Source of the DNA: a bacterium
GTDB taxonomy: Bacteria; Fidelibacterota; Marinisomatia; Marinisomatales; JAHJCW01
Reading direction: 5' to 3'
NCBI GenBank assembly: GCA_028282845.1
Contig: JANQGY010000005.1
Span: 257,010 to 321,009, forward strand
DNA length: 64,000 nucleotides
Shown: positions 26,711-36,261 of the stretch, one piece after another
Numbering within the stretch: position 1 is the first letter of the stretch
How the letters are laid out: the number at the start of each line of letters is the position of its first letter
The notes under the pieces: generated by a model
Told to the model about the DNA's origin: nothing
Databases searched by the model: none
The model's input: the letters and a program-made list of their open reading frames with translations, nothing else
Position numbers and translations under genes: made by a program

Positions 26711-27793
26711 ATGATACAAAAAGTATATAAAATAGGGTTTGGATATAGTTTGCTATTATCTTTGTTAGCAGGTCAGACCAATTTGTATTCTGGTATAAAT
26801 CCGTTTCAGTCGAATTTGAAGACAATAATGATTTTTACATTTGCATTATTGTTCTTATTGCTACTATATGCAATACACCTGTATGTGATTAACGGCAAAC
26901 TGAACAAACAAAAAGAACGACTCAGTAAATTAAGTCAGGAATTTAAAAAGAAGGCACTGGAGGAGGAGCACCGCTCAGAGACTGCCGAGTTAGCATTAAG
27001 ATTGATCAGCGAGAATACCTTTGATGCGATAGTGATGCTTAACACTGAAGGTGAAATCATTTTTTGGAATTCCGCAGCTGAAAGACTATTTGGTTATTCA
27101 CAAGAAAGGGTCCTTGATTCAAACTTTATCGAGACAATCATGCCTGAGGATAAAATAGATGAAATGAAGGTGAAATATGATTTTTCCGAAGACCTGGAAT
27201 TGAAACGAAAGAAACAGTTGATCAAAACCACAGCAGTCCAACGCGACGGCACTAAAATCCCAATCGAGATAAAGGTATCTAATATGTATTCTAGTGGAAT
27301 TTGGAATACGATATGCGTCATCCGAAAGGTATCGGATAGCGGAACTCTTGAAAAAGAGTTAGAGTTAGCCGAGCGCCATTTGCAGCTCTCATTGCAGGAT
27401 GAGAAAGTGAATATGTGGGAGTGGAATTTGCAGACCAATGAAATGTACTTTAATACTTCAACGCAGGAAATGTTAGGCTATGAAAAGGAATTATATATGC
27501 GTTTTGATCCCTGGCTCAAATCAGTACATCCATCAGATCGTATAGTACTAATGGATGAGATTGAAAAACACAAACAAAACAAAATAAATATGGTTCGGGT
27601 GGAATACCGGGTTAAAACGGCTTACGGTACCTGGAACTGGATTTTTACTCGCGGTAAAATAGTTGAATTTGATGAAGATAAAAATCCCTTAAAATTTGTT
27701 GGAATAAACTCAGATATTAATGAACAGAAGATTTACGAAACCGAGCTGGAAACAATTCAGAATGATGTTCTTGACAAACAAATAGCAAACTAA
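26711..27793 (+). CDS. Membrane-anchored PAS/PAC sensor without kinase domain
   Basis: 360 residues. Two hydrophobic stretches (about 10-22 and 36-58), a coiled coil (about 60-95), a PAS domain (about 97-215; LNTEGEIIFWNSAAERLFGY) and a second PAS of the PAS_3 type (about 228-345; MWEWNLQTNEMYF, ending FVGINSDINEQK). It ends without HisKA or ATPase domains, so it must act through partners. It is the first gene after the sigma-54 promoter, and the receiver gene follows 18 bases later. It probably senses a redox or metabolic signal near the inner membrane. Confidence 0.83.
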   Translation: MIQKVYKIGFGYSLLLSLLAGQTNLYSGINPFQSNLKTIMIFTFALLFLLLLYAIHLYVINGKLNKQKERLSKLSQEFKKKALEEEHRSETAELALRLISENTFDAIVMLNTEGEIIFWNSAAERLFGYSQERVLDSNFIETIMPEDKIDEMKVKYDFSEDLELKRKKQLIKTTAVQRDGTKIPIEIKVSNMYSSGIWNTICVIRKVSDSGTLEKELELAERHLQLSLQDEKVNMWEWNLQTNEMYFNTSTQEMLGYEKELYMRFDPWLKSVHPSDRIVLMDEIEKHKQNKINMVRVEYRVKTAYGTWNWIFTRGKIVEFDEDKNPLKFVGINSDINEQKIYETELETIQNDVLDKQIAN

Positions 27794-27811
27794 AAGTTGT
27801 TGGGAGTAATC

Positions 27812-28270
27812 ATGAAAAAGAAAATATTAGTCGTTGATGATGAGAGATCAATAGTCAGATTACTTAGCCTCAGGTTAAGATCACAAAATTATGATGTGAT
27901 CGAAGCCTACGATGGTTATCAGTGTGTAGAGGTTGCCCAAGCGGAATTACCGGATCTTATATTACTTGATATAAAAATGCCAAATGGAGGCGGAGTGAGT
28001 GCATTTGAAAAAATGAAAACTTTAGAAGAAACAAAAGCCATTCCGGTGATATTTATTACCGCTTATCCGAAACCGGAAATAAAAGATTTGGTGTTGGAGA
28101 TGGGGGCAGCCGGTTTTATTACCAAACCTTTTAACGGAGATGAGATAAATACAAAAGTTAAATCCTTGTTGAGTAAGGGAATAAATAATAAAGAATCGGT
28201 AAAATCGCCTGAAAATAAGCCCGGATTGGGGATAAAACACAGTGATGGGATCGGTTTGAATTTTAATTAA
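27812..28270 (+). CDS. Single-domain response regulator
   Basis: A 152-residue receiver with a C-terminal tail of about 30 residues rich in Lys, Asn and Gly. KILVVDDERS, LILLDIKMPNGGG (acceptor Asp), FITAYPK and ITKPFNG are the receiver landmarks. GGGAG 5 bases upstream supports the ATG at 27812 over a TTG at 27797. It is most similar to the receiver at 51951 (shared LLSLRL, NYDV, EAYDG, ELPDLILLDI). Lacking DNA binding, it is a likely target or phosphate carrier for the kinases downstream. Confidence 0.9.
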   Translation: MKKKILVVDDERSIVRLLSLRLRSQNYDVIEAYDGYQCVEVAQAELPDLILLDIKMPNGGGVSAFEKMKTLEETKAIPVIFITAYPKPEIKDLVLEMGAAGFITKPFNGDEINTKVKSLLSKGINNKESVKSPENKPGLGIKHSDGIGLNFN

Positions 28271-28346
28271 GCATTACATTTAAGACAGTAATCAGTAAAT
28301 AGCGGTAATTTTGTACTATTAATTATAATTAATTGTAGGTCATACA

Positions 28347-29621
28347 ATGACATTAGATAAACAATTTAGAGGCTTGATTGAATCTATTAATGCCGGTATA
28401 GTGGTCATTCAAAAGGAAAGAATCGCTTATGTTAACTCGCATGCCGCAAAGCGGTTTGGTGTTCCAAAATCCAAGCTATTAGGCCGGAACTTTTTGGATT
28501 TTATTCCAAAAGATAGGTGGACCCAACTGCAAGGAAGATATAAAGAATTATTAGCTAGTAATAAAAAGATTAAAAATTTTGTTGTAGAAATAATTGACCA
28601 CAAAGGAATACTTAGGACTGTTCAGCTTAATTCCGCACCGGCTATTTTTAATAGTGAGTCTGCTAGAATAGTCACTGTGCGTGATATTACCAAGCAACGT
28701 CAGACAGAAGCGGATCTCAGGTTTCAAAGTGAATTGATCAAACAATCCTATGAATCCATAATTACTACTGATCTTGATTTCAAGATAAACTGGGTGAATG
28801 AGGCTTTTATAAAATTATTCGGTTATAGTAAAAAAGAAGTGTTAGGAAAAACCCCTGATTTTTTAAATGCCGAGCGATTGGCTGCCGACATTCAAAATGA
28901 AATATCCACTACGATAAAAAATCGTGGTGTGTATCGAGGGGCGCATCTTGTAAAAAAGAAAAATGGTTCAACATTTCAATGTAACATGGCAATCTTTCCG
29001 ATATACAATGAAAATAATGAGGTCTTTGCCTATTCCGGTCATCTCGTGGACGTAACAGAAGAAATTGAAACTAGAAATGCATTAATATCAAGCGAGGCAA
29101 GGTTCCGGAGCGTTTTTGAGTCGATTGCTGAAGGAGTTGTTTTGGTTGATAAGCGCGGTAAAATTTTGTTTGTTAATGATTCCTTGTGCCAGCTTACTGC
29201 AATTGGTCGGAAAAAAATAGAAGGTAAGAATGCTATGAACGTAGCCAACAAATTCATTGAGGTTAAACAACTGCCTTTGGTACTTAAGAGCATCGAAAAT
29301 GTGTTGCAGAAGACAAAATTCACTCCCTTTGAGATAATGATCAATAATAAAACCTTGAGGTTAAGTATTTCATATAATAAAATAGATAAAAGCATTATAG
29401 GAGTTCTTAGGGATATTACCGAAGAGAAACGAGCTACAAATAAACTTAACAATTATAGAGATCATCTTGAAGAGTTGGTTGAACAGCGTACGATTGAACT
29501 AAATGAAAAGAATAAAGAACTTGATTATGCCTTAAAGGTTTTTGTCGGAAGGGAGGTTACAATTAAAAATCTCCAGAATCAGGTTGATGAACTCAGACTA
29601 GAATTGAATAAAGTTTCATAA
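28347..29621 (+). CDS. Triple-PAS protein with C-terminal coiled coil
   Basis: 424 residues with no membrane segment. Three PAS/PAC units lie at about 5-120, 125-245 and 250-365 (the second has VNEAFIKLFGYSKKEVLG with HLVDVTEE; the third has VLRDITEEK). A coiled coil (about 370-424) includes KVFVGREVTIKNLQNQ and ends the protein. This tail is a frequent linker in PAS kinases, yet no kinase domain follows. It probably works as a sensor or scaffold for the kinases encoded next. Confidence 0.8.
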   Translation: MTLDKQFRGLIESINAGIVVIQKERIAYVNSHAAKRFGVPKSKLLGRNFLDFIPKDRWTQLQGRYKELLASNKKIKNFVVEIIDHKGILRTVQLNSAPAIFNSESARIVTVRDITKQRQTEADLRFQSELIKQSYESIITTDLDFKINWVNEAFIKLFGYSKKEVLGKTPDFLNAERLAADIQNEISTTIKNRGVYRGAHLVKKKNGSTFQCNMAIFPIYNENNEVFAYSGHLVDVTEEIETRNALISSEARFRSVFESIAEGVVLVDKRGKILFVNDSLCQLTAIGRKKIEGKNAMNVANKFIEVKQLPLVLKSIENVLQKTKFTPFEIMINNKTLRLSISYNKIDKSIIGVLRDITEEKRATNKLNNYRDHLEELVEQRTIELNEKNKELDYALKVFVGREVTIKNLQNQVDELRLELNKVS

Positions 29622-29647
29622 AAAAGTATAAGCCAAGATGTGGAAGT

Positions 29648-32098
29648 GTGAAGAATAAAAGCAAAACCAGTATAAGGTCAAAATTAACGCTGTGGTTCAT
29701 AGCGATCAGCCTAATTCCGTTGTTAATAATTTTTGTTATTATCTATCCCCAAAGAGTCAAGCAAATTAGAGTTTCAGCATTCGAAAAATTAGTAGCAATA
29801 AGAGACCTAAAGGTCAGTAGTATAGACAGATGGCATGAACATCTGCATCTGGATTTTCACCAACTTTCTATTTTTAGACCTTTAAGAAACTTGGAAGTAA
29901 TTAGAACCAAACCTATATCTGACCACCTGAGCTATGCGTCTATTGCCGAGCAGATTAATAATTTCACTAAAGATCATAAGAATTTCGTAAACGTCTATGT
30001 TGTTGACAGCAGTTCAAGCGAAATCATCTTTGCAACTAATCAAAATGCCATTGGCATTGATTTAGAGGATAAATTGTTCTATCAGGCAATAACCAAAGCC
30101 AATGGACACCACCACTCTGATATTTATTTTTCGGAATTAGAAAATAGGAATGTATTGACTTTCTCTTTTTCAATAAAAGGTATTCAACATAACGGACAGC
30201 ACACGATCGGATATTTGATCGGTAATATTGATCCAAGCTATGAATTGTATCCTTTATTACTAAACAGAGAAGGTTTGGGGAAAACTGGTGAAACACTGGT
30301 GGTAGATGAAAACGTAATTGCCCAAAATGAATTACGCTGGTACGATGATGCACCGCTAAAGTTACAAATTAAGGCTGAACCAGCGGTACTTGCAGCTGCA
30401 GGCAGTACCGGAACAATACTGGCAAAAGATTATCGTGGAGAACAAATATTAGCTGCCTATACGTATCTACCCGAGCAAAAATGGGGTTTTGTATGCAAAC
30501 AGGACCTAAGTGAAATAAAAATCTCGGTTGTTAAAATGTTGTACCAAATGGTATTTATTTTTATCGTCATCGCTACAATGTCTGTGTCAGCAGCTATTTG
30601 GTTAGGTCGTTCTTATACCGGTTCAATAATCGCTATGGACAGAGTAATATCAAAAATCAGAAGAGGTAACTATTCAGGCAGGGTTAATTTGAAGACGAAT
30701 GATGAATTAAGTGCGTTGGGCAATGCTATCAATGATTTAGCCCGTAACTCTGAAGAAAGGACCTTTTTAAAAGACAATTTGAATAAGTTGGCAGAAAAAC
30801 TTTTAGATCAAACAACTATCAACGAGTTCGGCAAAGAAGTGGTCAATTACTTTGCGGCGATGTGTGAAGCGCCGGTTGCAAATTTTTTAATCCTTGATGA
30901 AAACAAGCAGTATTTTGAAACAATTTACGCGATTGGTAAACAGATTGGAGATTTTGAGCCGATCCCCGTTGGTCATCCTAAAAGAGCATTTGTGTCCGTG
31001 ATCAGACAACAGAAAGGTAAAAACATCACTAAACTACCAAAGTCCTGCATGTATAAGATCACTGCAGAGGGAAATTCGTTTTTACCCAAACGGTTATATC
31101 TGATACCTCTTGTATCAGAATCCATAGTAGTTGCCATAATCGGTTTAGCGAAAGATAGCCTGTTTTCTGCTAAAACGATCCGTGTGCTTCAATTGTCCGA
31201 GACGCTGCTTAACTCGGCTTATACCGGTTTAATGGCACGCGAAAGATCGAGGATTTTTTCTGAGCAGCTTTATCGTATTAATCAGCAGTTAGAAGAACGG
31301 GGGAAAGAAATTAAAGCGCATGCTGATGAAATGACTAAACAGCGGATAATTCTTGAAGATACTGCTAAAAAACTACATAATAAGAATACGGAACTAGAAA
31401 TACAAAAGAGAATTGTAGAGCGCGCTAATAAAGACTTGGAATCGTTCTCTTATTCTGTCTCGCATGACTTAAGGGCACCACTTAGAGCAATTCAAGGTTT
31501 TTCTGATATCCTGATTGAAGATTATTCTACTCAATTAGGAAGTGAGGGGGTCCGAATTGCCAAAATCATTCATGAAAATACCGAGAAGATGAATTCTCTG
31601 ATAAAGGATTTGTTGGAGTTGTCACGTGTAGGGCGTAAGCCGAGAAATATTTCCGATGTCAATATGAAAGAAATAGCCAATGTCGTTTTTCATGAGACGA
31701 TTAATGAGAAAACGATGAAAAAAATTGATTTAAAGATTGGGAATATTCCGAACATCAAAGGGGATTCCAATCTATTAAGCCGGGTTTGGGCTAATTTAAT
31801 TACTAACGCCGTAAAATTTTCTTCGAAGCGTGATAACATCAAGATCAATATTTCCGCCGGAAGTAAAAACGGATTTGTTGTATATTCCATAAAGGATAAC
31901 GGTGTCGGTTTCGATATGCAGCATCGGGATAAATTGTTTGGAGTATTTCAAAGATTGCATACCGAGCGCGAATTTGAGGGCACCGGAGTCGGTTTGGCTA
32001 TTGTGAAACAAATTATTGATAAGCATAACGGAGAAATATGGGCTGAAAGCACCTTGGATAAAGGCTCAACTTTTTATTTTTCATTACCAAAGGAATAA
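29648..32098 (+). CDS. Membrane histidine kinase: Cache-like sensor, HAMP, GAF-like, HisKA, ATPase
   Basis: 816 residues. TM1 is about 12-30, an extracytoplasmic Cache-type sensor about 35-285, TM2 about 297-318 and HAMP about 320-372. A GAF-like region (about 380-530) and coiled coil precede HisKA with the acceptor His in SVSHDLRAPLRAI, the subtype also found in bacteriophytochromes. The ATPase domain has NLITNAVKF, DNGVGFD and GTGVGLAI. The start is GTG at 29648 with GGAAG only a few bases upstream, unusually close. It belongs to the sigma-54-controlled sensory cluster. Confidence 0.88.
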   Translation: MKNKSKTSIRSKLTLWFIAISLIPLLIIFVIIYPQRVKQIRVSAFEKLVAIRDLKVSSIDRWHEHLHLDFHQLSIFRPLRNLEVIRTKPISDHLSYASIAEQINNFTKDHKNFVNVYVVDSSSSEIIFATNQNAIGIDLEDKLFYQAITKANGHHHSDIYFSELENRNVLTFSFSIKGIQHNGQHTIGYLIGNIDPSYELYPLLLNREGLGKTGETLVVDENVIAQNELRWYDDAPLKLQIKAEPAVLAAAGSTGTILAKDYRGEQILAAYTYLPEQKWGFVCKQDLSEIKISVVKMLYQMVFIFIVIATMSVSAAIWLGRSYTGSIIAMDRVISKIRRGNYSGRVNLKTNDELSALGNAINDLARNSEERTFLKDNLNKLAEKLLDQTTINEFGKEVVNYFAAMCEAPVANFLILDENKQYFETIYAIGKQIGDFEPIPVGHPKRAFVSVIRQQKGKNITKLPKSCMYKITAEGNSFLPKRLYLIPLVSESIVVAIIGLAKDSLFSAKTIRVLQLSETLLNSAYTGLMARERSRIFSEQLYRINQQLEERGKEIKAHADEMTKQRIILEDTAKKLHNKNTELEIQKRIVERANKDLESFSYSVSHDLRAPLRAIQGFSDILIEDYSTQLGSEGVRIAKIIHENTEKMNSLIKDLLELSRVGRKPRNISDVNMKEIANVVFHETINEKTMKKIDLKIGNIPNIKGDSNLLSRVWANLITNAVKFSSKRDNIKINISAGSKNGFVVYSIKDNGVGFDMQHRDKLFGVFQRLHTEREFEGTGVGLAIVKQIIDKHNGEIWAESTLDKGSTFYFSLPKE

Positions 32099-32107
32099 AT
32101 ACGGAAT

Positions 32108-33928
32108 ATGGACAAAACCAAAAATGTTCTTATCGTCGAAGATTTACCTTCCCATGCCGAATTGGCTGAACGGGAAATACTGAAAGTTTTGCCAGAAGCA
32201 ATCTTTGAGGTCGTTGATAATAAAGAAAATTACATCAATGCTTTAACAACTTTTAAGCCTGATTTAATTGTCTCAGACTATCAGATGCCCACATTTGATG
32301 GTTTAGCGGCCTTAACTATTCGAAACGAAACCATACCCGATGTTCCTTTTATTGTTCTTACCGGTTCGGTAAATGAAGAAGTTGCCGTAACCTGTCTTAA
32401 AAATGGCGCTGATGATTATGTAATCAAAGAACATATAAAACGATTGGGACAAGCAATCCTGAATGCAATTAATAAAAAATTGATTGAGGATGAGAGAAAA
32501 CTGATTGAAGACCAATTAAAATTAGTATCAGCGGCGGTTGAACAAAGTCCGGTTGCTATTATGATCGCCGATAAAGCAGGTGATTTAGTCTATGTTAATC
32601 CGGCTTTTGAAGAATATACGGGCTATACCTTTGATGAAGCAATAGGTGAGAATCCAAGATTCTTGAAATCCGGATATACTTCTCCCAAAGAATATAAGGC
32701 ACTCTGGGAAACGATTAGCAGTGGGGAACAATGGAGTGGTGAGTTTAAAAATAAACGTAAGGATGGAACATTTTTTTGGGAATCGGCTACGATTGGACCA
32801 ATAAGGCGTGGTTCAGGTGAAATATCGCATTATTTGGCTGTTAAAGAGGATATCACCGAGAGGCGTAAAATGATATTGGAATTAATGCTTCGTGAAGAAA
32901 AATATAGAACATTAACGCATAATCTGAACATCGGTGTGTATCGCAATGGTGTGGGCGACAATGGTAAGTTTATTGAAGGTAATCCGGCTTTCCTGAAAAT
33001 ACTTGGATTGAGGAACAAGAAGGAATTTGACCTGTATAGAGTAGTAGATTTTTATCCTGATCCGAAAATTAAAACCGCTATAGAAAAGAAATTGGCAGAT
33101 CAAGGATTTATATTGAATGAAGAACTTCAGTTTAGAAGAAAGGATGGTGAATTGTTCTATGCCTCCGTTTCTATTACCGCCGTAACTAATGAGGATGGAA
33201 AAATCGTTTTTTACGATGGAATTATTGAAGATATTACTGAGAAGAAAGCAGTTCAGGATAATATAATTATCCAAAGAAATGAGATGGAAGCCTTGAATAA
33301 TCAACTGATTGATATGGAAGAAGAATCAAAACGAGAATTAGCGCTTGCCCTGCATGATGGGTTAGGTCAATATTTATCGTTGGCCAAATTAAAGATTGCC
33401 GAACTCAAAAAAGAAATGCCAATAGAGGATGAAAATAAACTATTAAATGAAGTTCTGGAAAATGTTCAAAATGCTATAGATGAATCAAGAAATCTAACCT
33501 ATGAACTTAATCCGCCTATGTTGAATGAGTTCGGATTAATACCCACGATCGAATGGAAAGCGGATATCGTAGCAAAACAAAATAACCTAAAAGTAGAAAT
33601 CATTGATAGAACCGAGGGCTTCATTTTGGATGATAAATATTATGTTTGTTTGTATCGTGCGATATCGGAAGTGTTTCAAAATGTAGTGAAACATTCAAAA
33701 GCCAAAGAAATAAAAGTAACATTTTTAGTTCAAGACAAAAGTTATACTATTGAAATATTTGACAATGGCACCGGATTTGATTTTCAAACCGTGAGGACTA
33801 AAGCAATCAAAGAGAAAAAGTTTGGTATATACAGTATTATGGAACGTATGAGATATCTTGGTGGTAATTTTGATATTGATACCGGATCTAATAAAGGTAC
33901 CAAAGCGATAATCACACTACCGGTATAA
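32108..33928 (+). CDS. Hybrid kinase: receiver, two PAS domains, HisKA_3-type kinase
   Basis: 606 residues. An N-terminal receiver (about 6-125; VLIVEDLPSH, acceptor Asp in LIVSDYQMP, LTGSVNE) precedes PAS 1 (about 135-260; VNPAFEEYTGY) and PAS 2 (about 265-385). A HisKA_3 dimerisation domain has ELALALHDGLGQYLSLAK with the acceptor His, and the ATPase has NVVKHSKA and FGIYSIMERMRYLGG. This NarX/LiaS-like kinase type normally phosphorylates LuxR-type regulators, but none is nearby. No membrane segment is seen. It lies 9 bases after the previous kinase. Confidence 0.88.
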   Translation: MDKTKNVLIVEDLPSHAELAEREILKVLPEAIFEVVDNKENYINALTTFKPDLIVSDYQMPTFDGLAALTIRNETIPDVPFIVLTGSVNEEVAVTCLKNGADDYVIKEHIKRLGQAILNAINKKLIEDERKLIEDQLKLVSAAVEQSPVAIMIADKAGDLVYVNPAFEEYTGYTFDEAIGENPRFLKSGYTSPKEYKALWETISSGEQWSGEFKNKRKDGTFFWESATIGPIRRGSGEISHYLAVKEDITERRKMILELMLREEKYRTLTHNLNIGVYRNGVGDNGKFIEGNPAFLKILGLRNKKEFDLYRVVDFYPDPKIKTAIEKKLADQGFILNEELQFRRKDGELFYASVSITAVTNEDGKIVFYDGIIEDITEKKAVQDNIIIQRNEMEALNNQLIDMEEESKRELALALHDGLGQYLSLAKLKIAELKKEMPIEDENKLLNEVLENVQNAIDESRNLTYELNPPMLNEFGLIPTIEWKADIVAKQNNLKVEIIDRTEGFILDDKYYVCLYRAISEVFQNVVKHSKAKEIKVTFLVQDKSYTIEIFDNGTGFDFQTVRTKAIKEKKFGIYSIMERMRYLGGNFDIDTGSNKGTKAIITLPV

Positions 33929-33955
33929 TAATTTCAGAATAATAGATAATAGCAA

Positions 33956-36232
33956 ATGGTAATAAAAAGCGAATCCTTAGAGGAGTACAAAGCGGATTTT
34001 GAGAAATCGAATAGCGCAATATTGATTGATGATATATCAGGCAAGATTGAATTAGTGAATGAAAAGTTTTGCCGGATGTTCGGCTATACTGAAACTGAGC
34101 TAATGAAACTGGAATATTTTGCTCTTATTCATCCGGAAGATCGAGACACGGTAAAAAAGCAGCGGGAGGATCGTTTTAAAAATAAATCCACGGTAACTGA
34201 CGAATATCTATTTCGTGGCGTTAAAAAGAACGGCAACATAATCAATTTGAAGACATTATCATTCCCAAGATTTGACGAAAATAAAGAACCGCTTGGGGCT
34301 ATTAATTTTAGCTGGGATATGACACATTCCAATAAACTTAAAACAACCTTGACAGAACTTGAGGAAGAATTGGTTCAAAGTGAATTGGAGCTACAAGGTA
34401 TTCTTGAGTCAACCACTGATGGAATTTTGGTTGTTGATCAAGCCGGAAAAGTTGTGAAAACGAATAAACAATTTGCGACACTATGGAATTTGTCTCCCGA
34501 AGTTTTAGAATCAGAAAAAGATGATGATGTTTTAATACGAAATACGTTAGACCAACTTGTTGATCCCGATCAATTTTTAGCGAAAGTGCAAAAGTTAAAT
34601 AAAACAAAAGAAAATGCTTATGATGTTTTGCACTTAAAAGACGGCAGAATTTTCGAGCGCTATTCACGACCGCTTTTGATCGGCGAAGAGGGTTTTGGCA
34701 GAATTTGGTCGTTTCGTGATGTTACCGATCGGATTAATGCTGAAAAAGCTTTAAAAAACAGCGAAGAGAAGTATCGCTCACTGATTGAAAACAGCCCTAT
34801 TATTATAATGCGGTTAGATAGAGCAGGAAAAATATCTTTTATTAATTATAAATATGCCGGAAAAAATCCGGAAGATCTAATTGGTAAATGTCTCTACGAC
34901 TTCATCCCACAGGAATTTAAGGAATCTGCTAAGAACACGGTTGATAGAGTCTTTGAAACCGGACAGTCATTGAGTTTTGAAAATGTGGAATTAAATACTT
35001 ACGAAAACGTTAAATGGTTTAGTAATAACGTATCTCCTGAAGGTAGATCAGGCGATAGTAATTCGGTAATATTGATAGCGACGGATATTACCGAGCTTAA
35101 ACAATTAGATATAATGCGCAATGAGTTTGTTGCTTCGGTTTCACATGAAATAAGAACTCCCCTAACAATTATCAGAGAATCATTATCAATACTGGAAAGC
35201 GGCATCACCGGTGAATTGAATAATGATCAAGTTGATATTGTAAAACCCTGCTTGAGTGAGGTTGACAGATTATCACGCATTATCAATAATTTGCTTGATA
35301 TAACTAAAATGGACAGACAGGATATTGCATTAGAATGGGAAATGGTGGATATCATTGATTTGGCGAAAGGTGTGCTGTATTCGTTCCAAAATCAAGCCAA
35401 CAATAAAAGTATATCCTTAGAATTTGTTACTGAGCATAAAGAGTTATGGGCTTATTGTGACCGCGATCGGATGATTCAGGTATGTATTAACCTGATTGGC
35501 AATGCGATAAAGTTTACCCATAGCGGATTTGTTCGTTTATCTATTGCAGACGATAATAATGAGATTTTATTTACCATAGCCGATTCCGGTGACGGAATTG
35601 ATAACGAAGACCTTGGGACTATATTTGATCGTTTCCACCAAGTAAGTAAAGTTAATAGAGCCGGTGAACAAGGTTCCGGATTAGGTTTAACAATCAGTAA
35701 GGGGATCGTCAAGTTGCATGGCGGCAAAATTTGGGTTAGGAGTAAGGTGGGCGTAGGGTCTGAATTTTATTTCACCTTGCCAAAACTTTCTACCGGTAAA
35801 TATATTGGACAGAGCATTGACAAAATAATTAATGAATCTCGCTCGGCGCACACCAAAACTTCACTATTGGTTCTGCGAATTGACAATTATGAAAAATTGG
35901 CTAAAGAGTTCAGCTCGGAAAGCGTTAACCAGATACGTAACAGGATTTTCAGAAATGTAGAAGAAGAAATTACAATTGGAGATTTTATTCATCGCATTAG
36001 CGATAACGAGTTCATATTTTTATCCAATATTACCAAACAGAATATGACTATGATGATTTCCAAAATAAAATTAATCATTAAAGATTTGTTGAAGCAGTAT
36101 GATGGAAAATTTGAGGTAAAAATATCAACCGGTGTTGCGGTCTTCCCTGACGATGGAAATGAAGCGTGGTCTTTGCTTAGCTCGGCACAGCAACAACTAG
36201 ATCATAACAGCAATAATAATAACGGTTTATAA
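33956..36232 (+). CDS. Triple-PAS histidine kinase with degenerate GGDEF-like C terminus
   Basis: 758 residues. PAS units are at about 8-130, 145-265 and 270-390. HisKA has the acceptor His in ASVSHEIRTPLTI. The ATPase (about 500-612) has NLIGNAIKF, DSGDGID and GSGLGLTI. The last 139 residues read like a GGDEF domain (LLVLRIDNYEKLAKEF, KISTGVAVFPDDG), but the signature loop is ISDNE instead of GGDEF, so cyclase activity is unlikely. The tail ends in an Asn run. No good ribosome site precedes the ATG. It is last in the sensory cluster; the degenerate domain may serve as a partner-docking or nucleotide-sensing module. Confidence 0.82.
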   Translation: MVIKSESLEEYKADFEKSNSAILIDDISGKIELVNEKFCRMFGYTETELMKLEYFALIHPEDRDTVKKQREDRFKNKSTVTDEYLFRGVKKNGNIINLKTLSFPRFDENKEPLGAINFSWDMTHSNKLKTTLTELEEELVQSELELQGILESTTDGILVVDQAGKVVKTNKQFATLWNLSPEVLESEKDDDVLIRNTLDQLVDPDQFLAKVQKLNKTKENAYDVLHLKDGRIFERYSRPLLIGEEGFGRIWSFRDVTDRINAEKALKNSEEKYRSLIENSPIIIMRLDRAGKISFINYKYAGKNPEDLIGKCLYDFIPQEFKESAKNTVDRVFETGQSLSFENVELNTYENVKWFSNNVSPEGRSGDSNSVILIATDITELKQLDIMRNEFVASVSHEIRTPLTIIRESLSILESGITGELNNDQVDIVKPCLSEVDRLSRIINNLLDITKMDRQDIALEWEMVDIIDLAKGVLYSFQNQANNKSISLEFVTEHKELWAYCDRDRMIQVCINLIGNAIKFTHSGFVRLSIADDNNEILFTIADSGDGIDNEDLGTIFDRFHQVSKVNRAGEQGSGLGLTISKGIVKLHGGKIWVRSKVGVGSEFYFTLPKLSTGKYIGQSIDKIINESRSAHTKTSLLVLRIDNYEKLAKEFSSESVNQIRNRIFRNVEEEITIGDFIHRISDNEFIFLSNITKQNMTMMISKIKLIIKDLLKQYDGKFEVKISTGVAVFPDDGNEAWSLLSSAQQQLDHNSNNNNGL

Positions 36233-36261
36233 AGTTCGTTTATCCAATTATATTTTGATTT

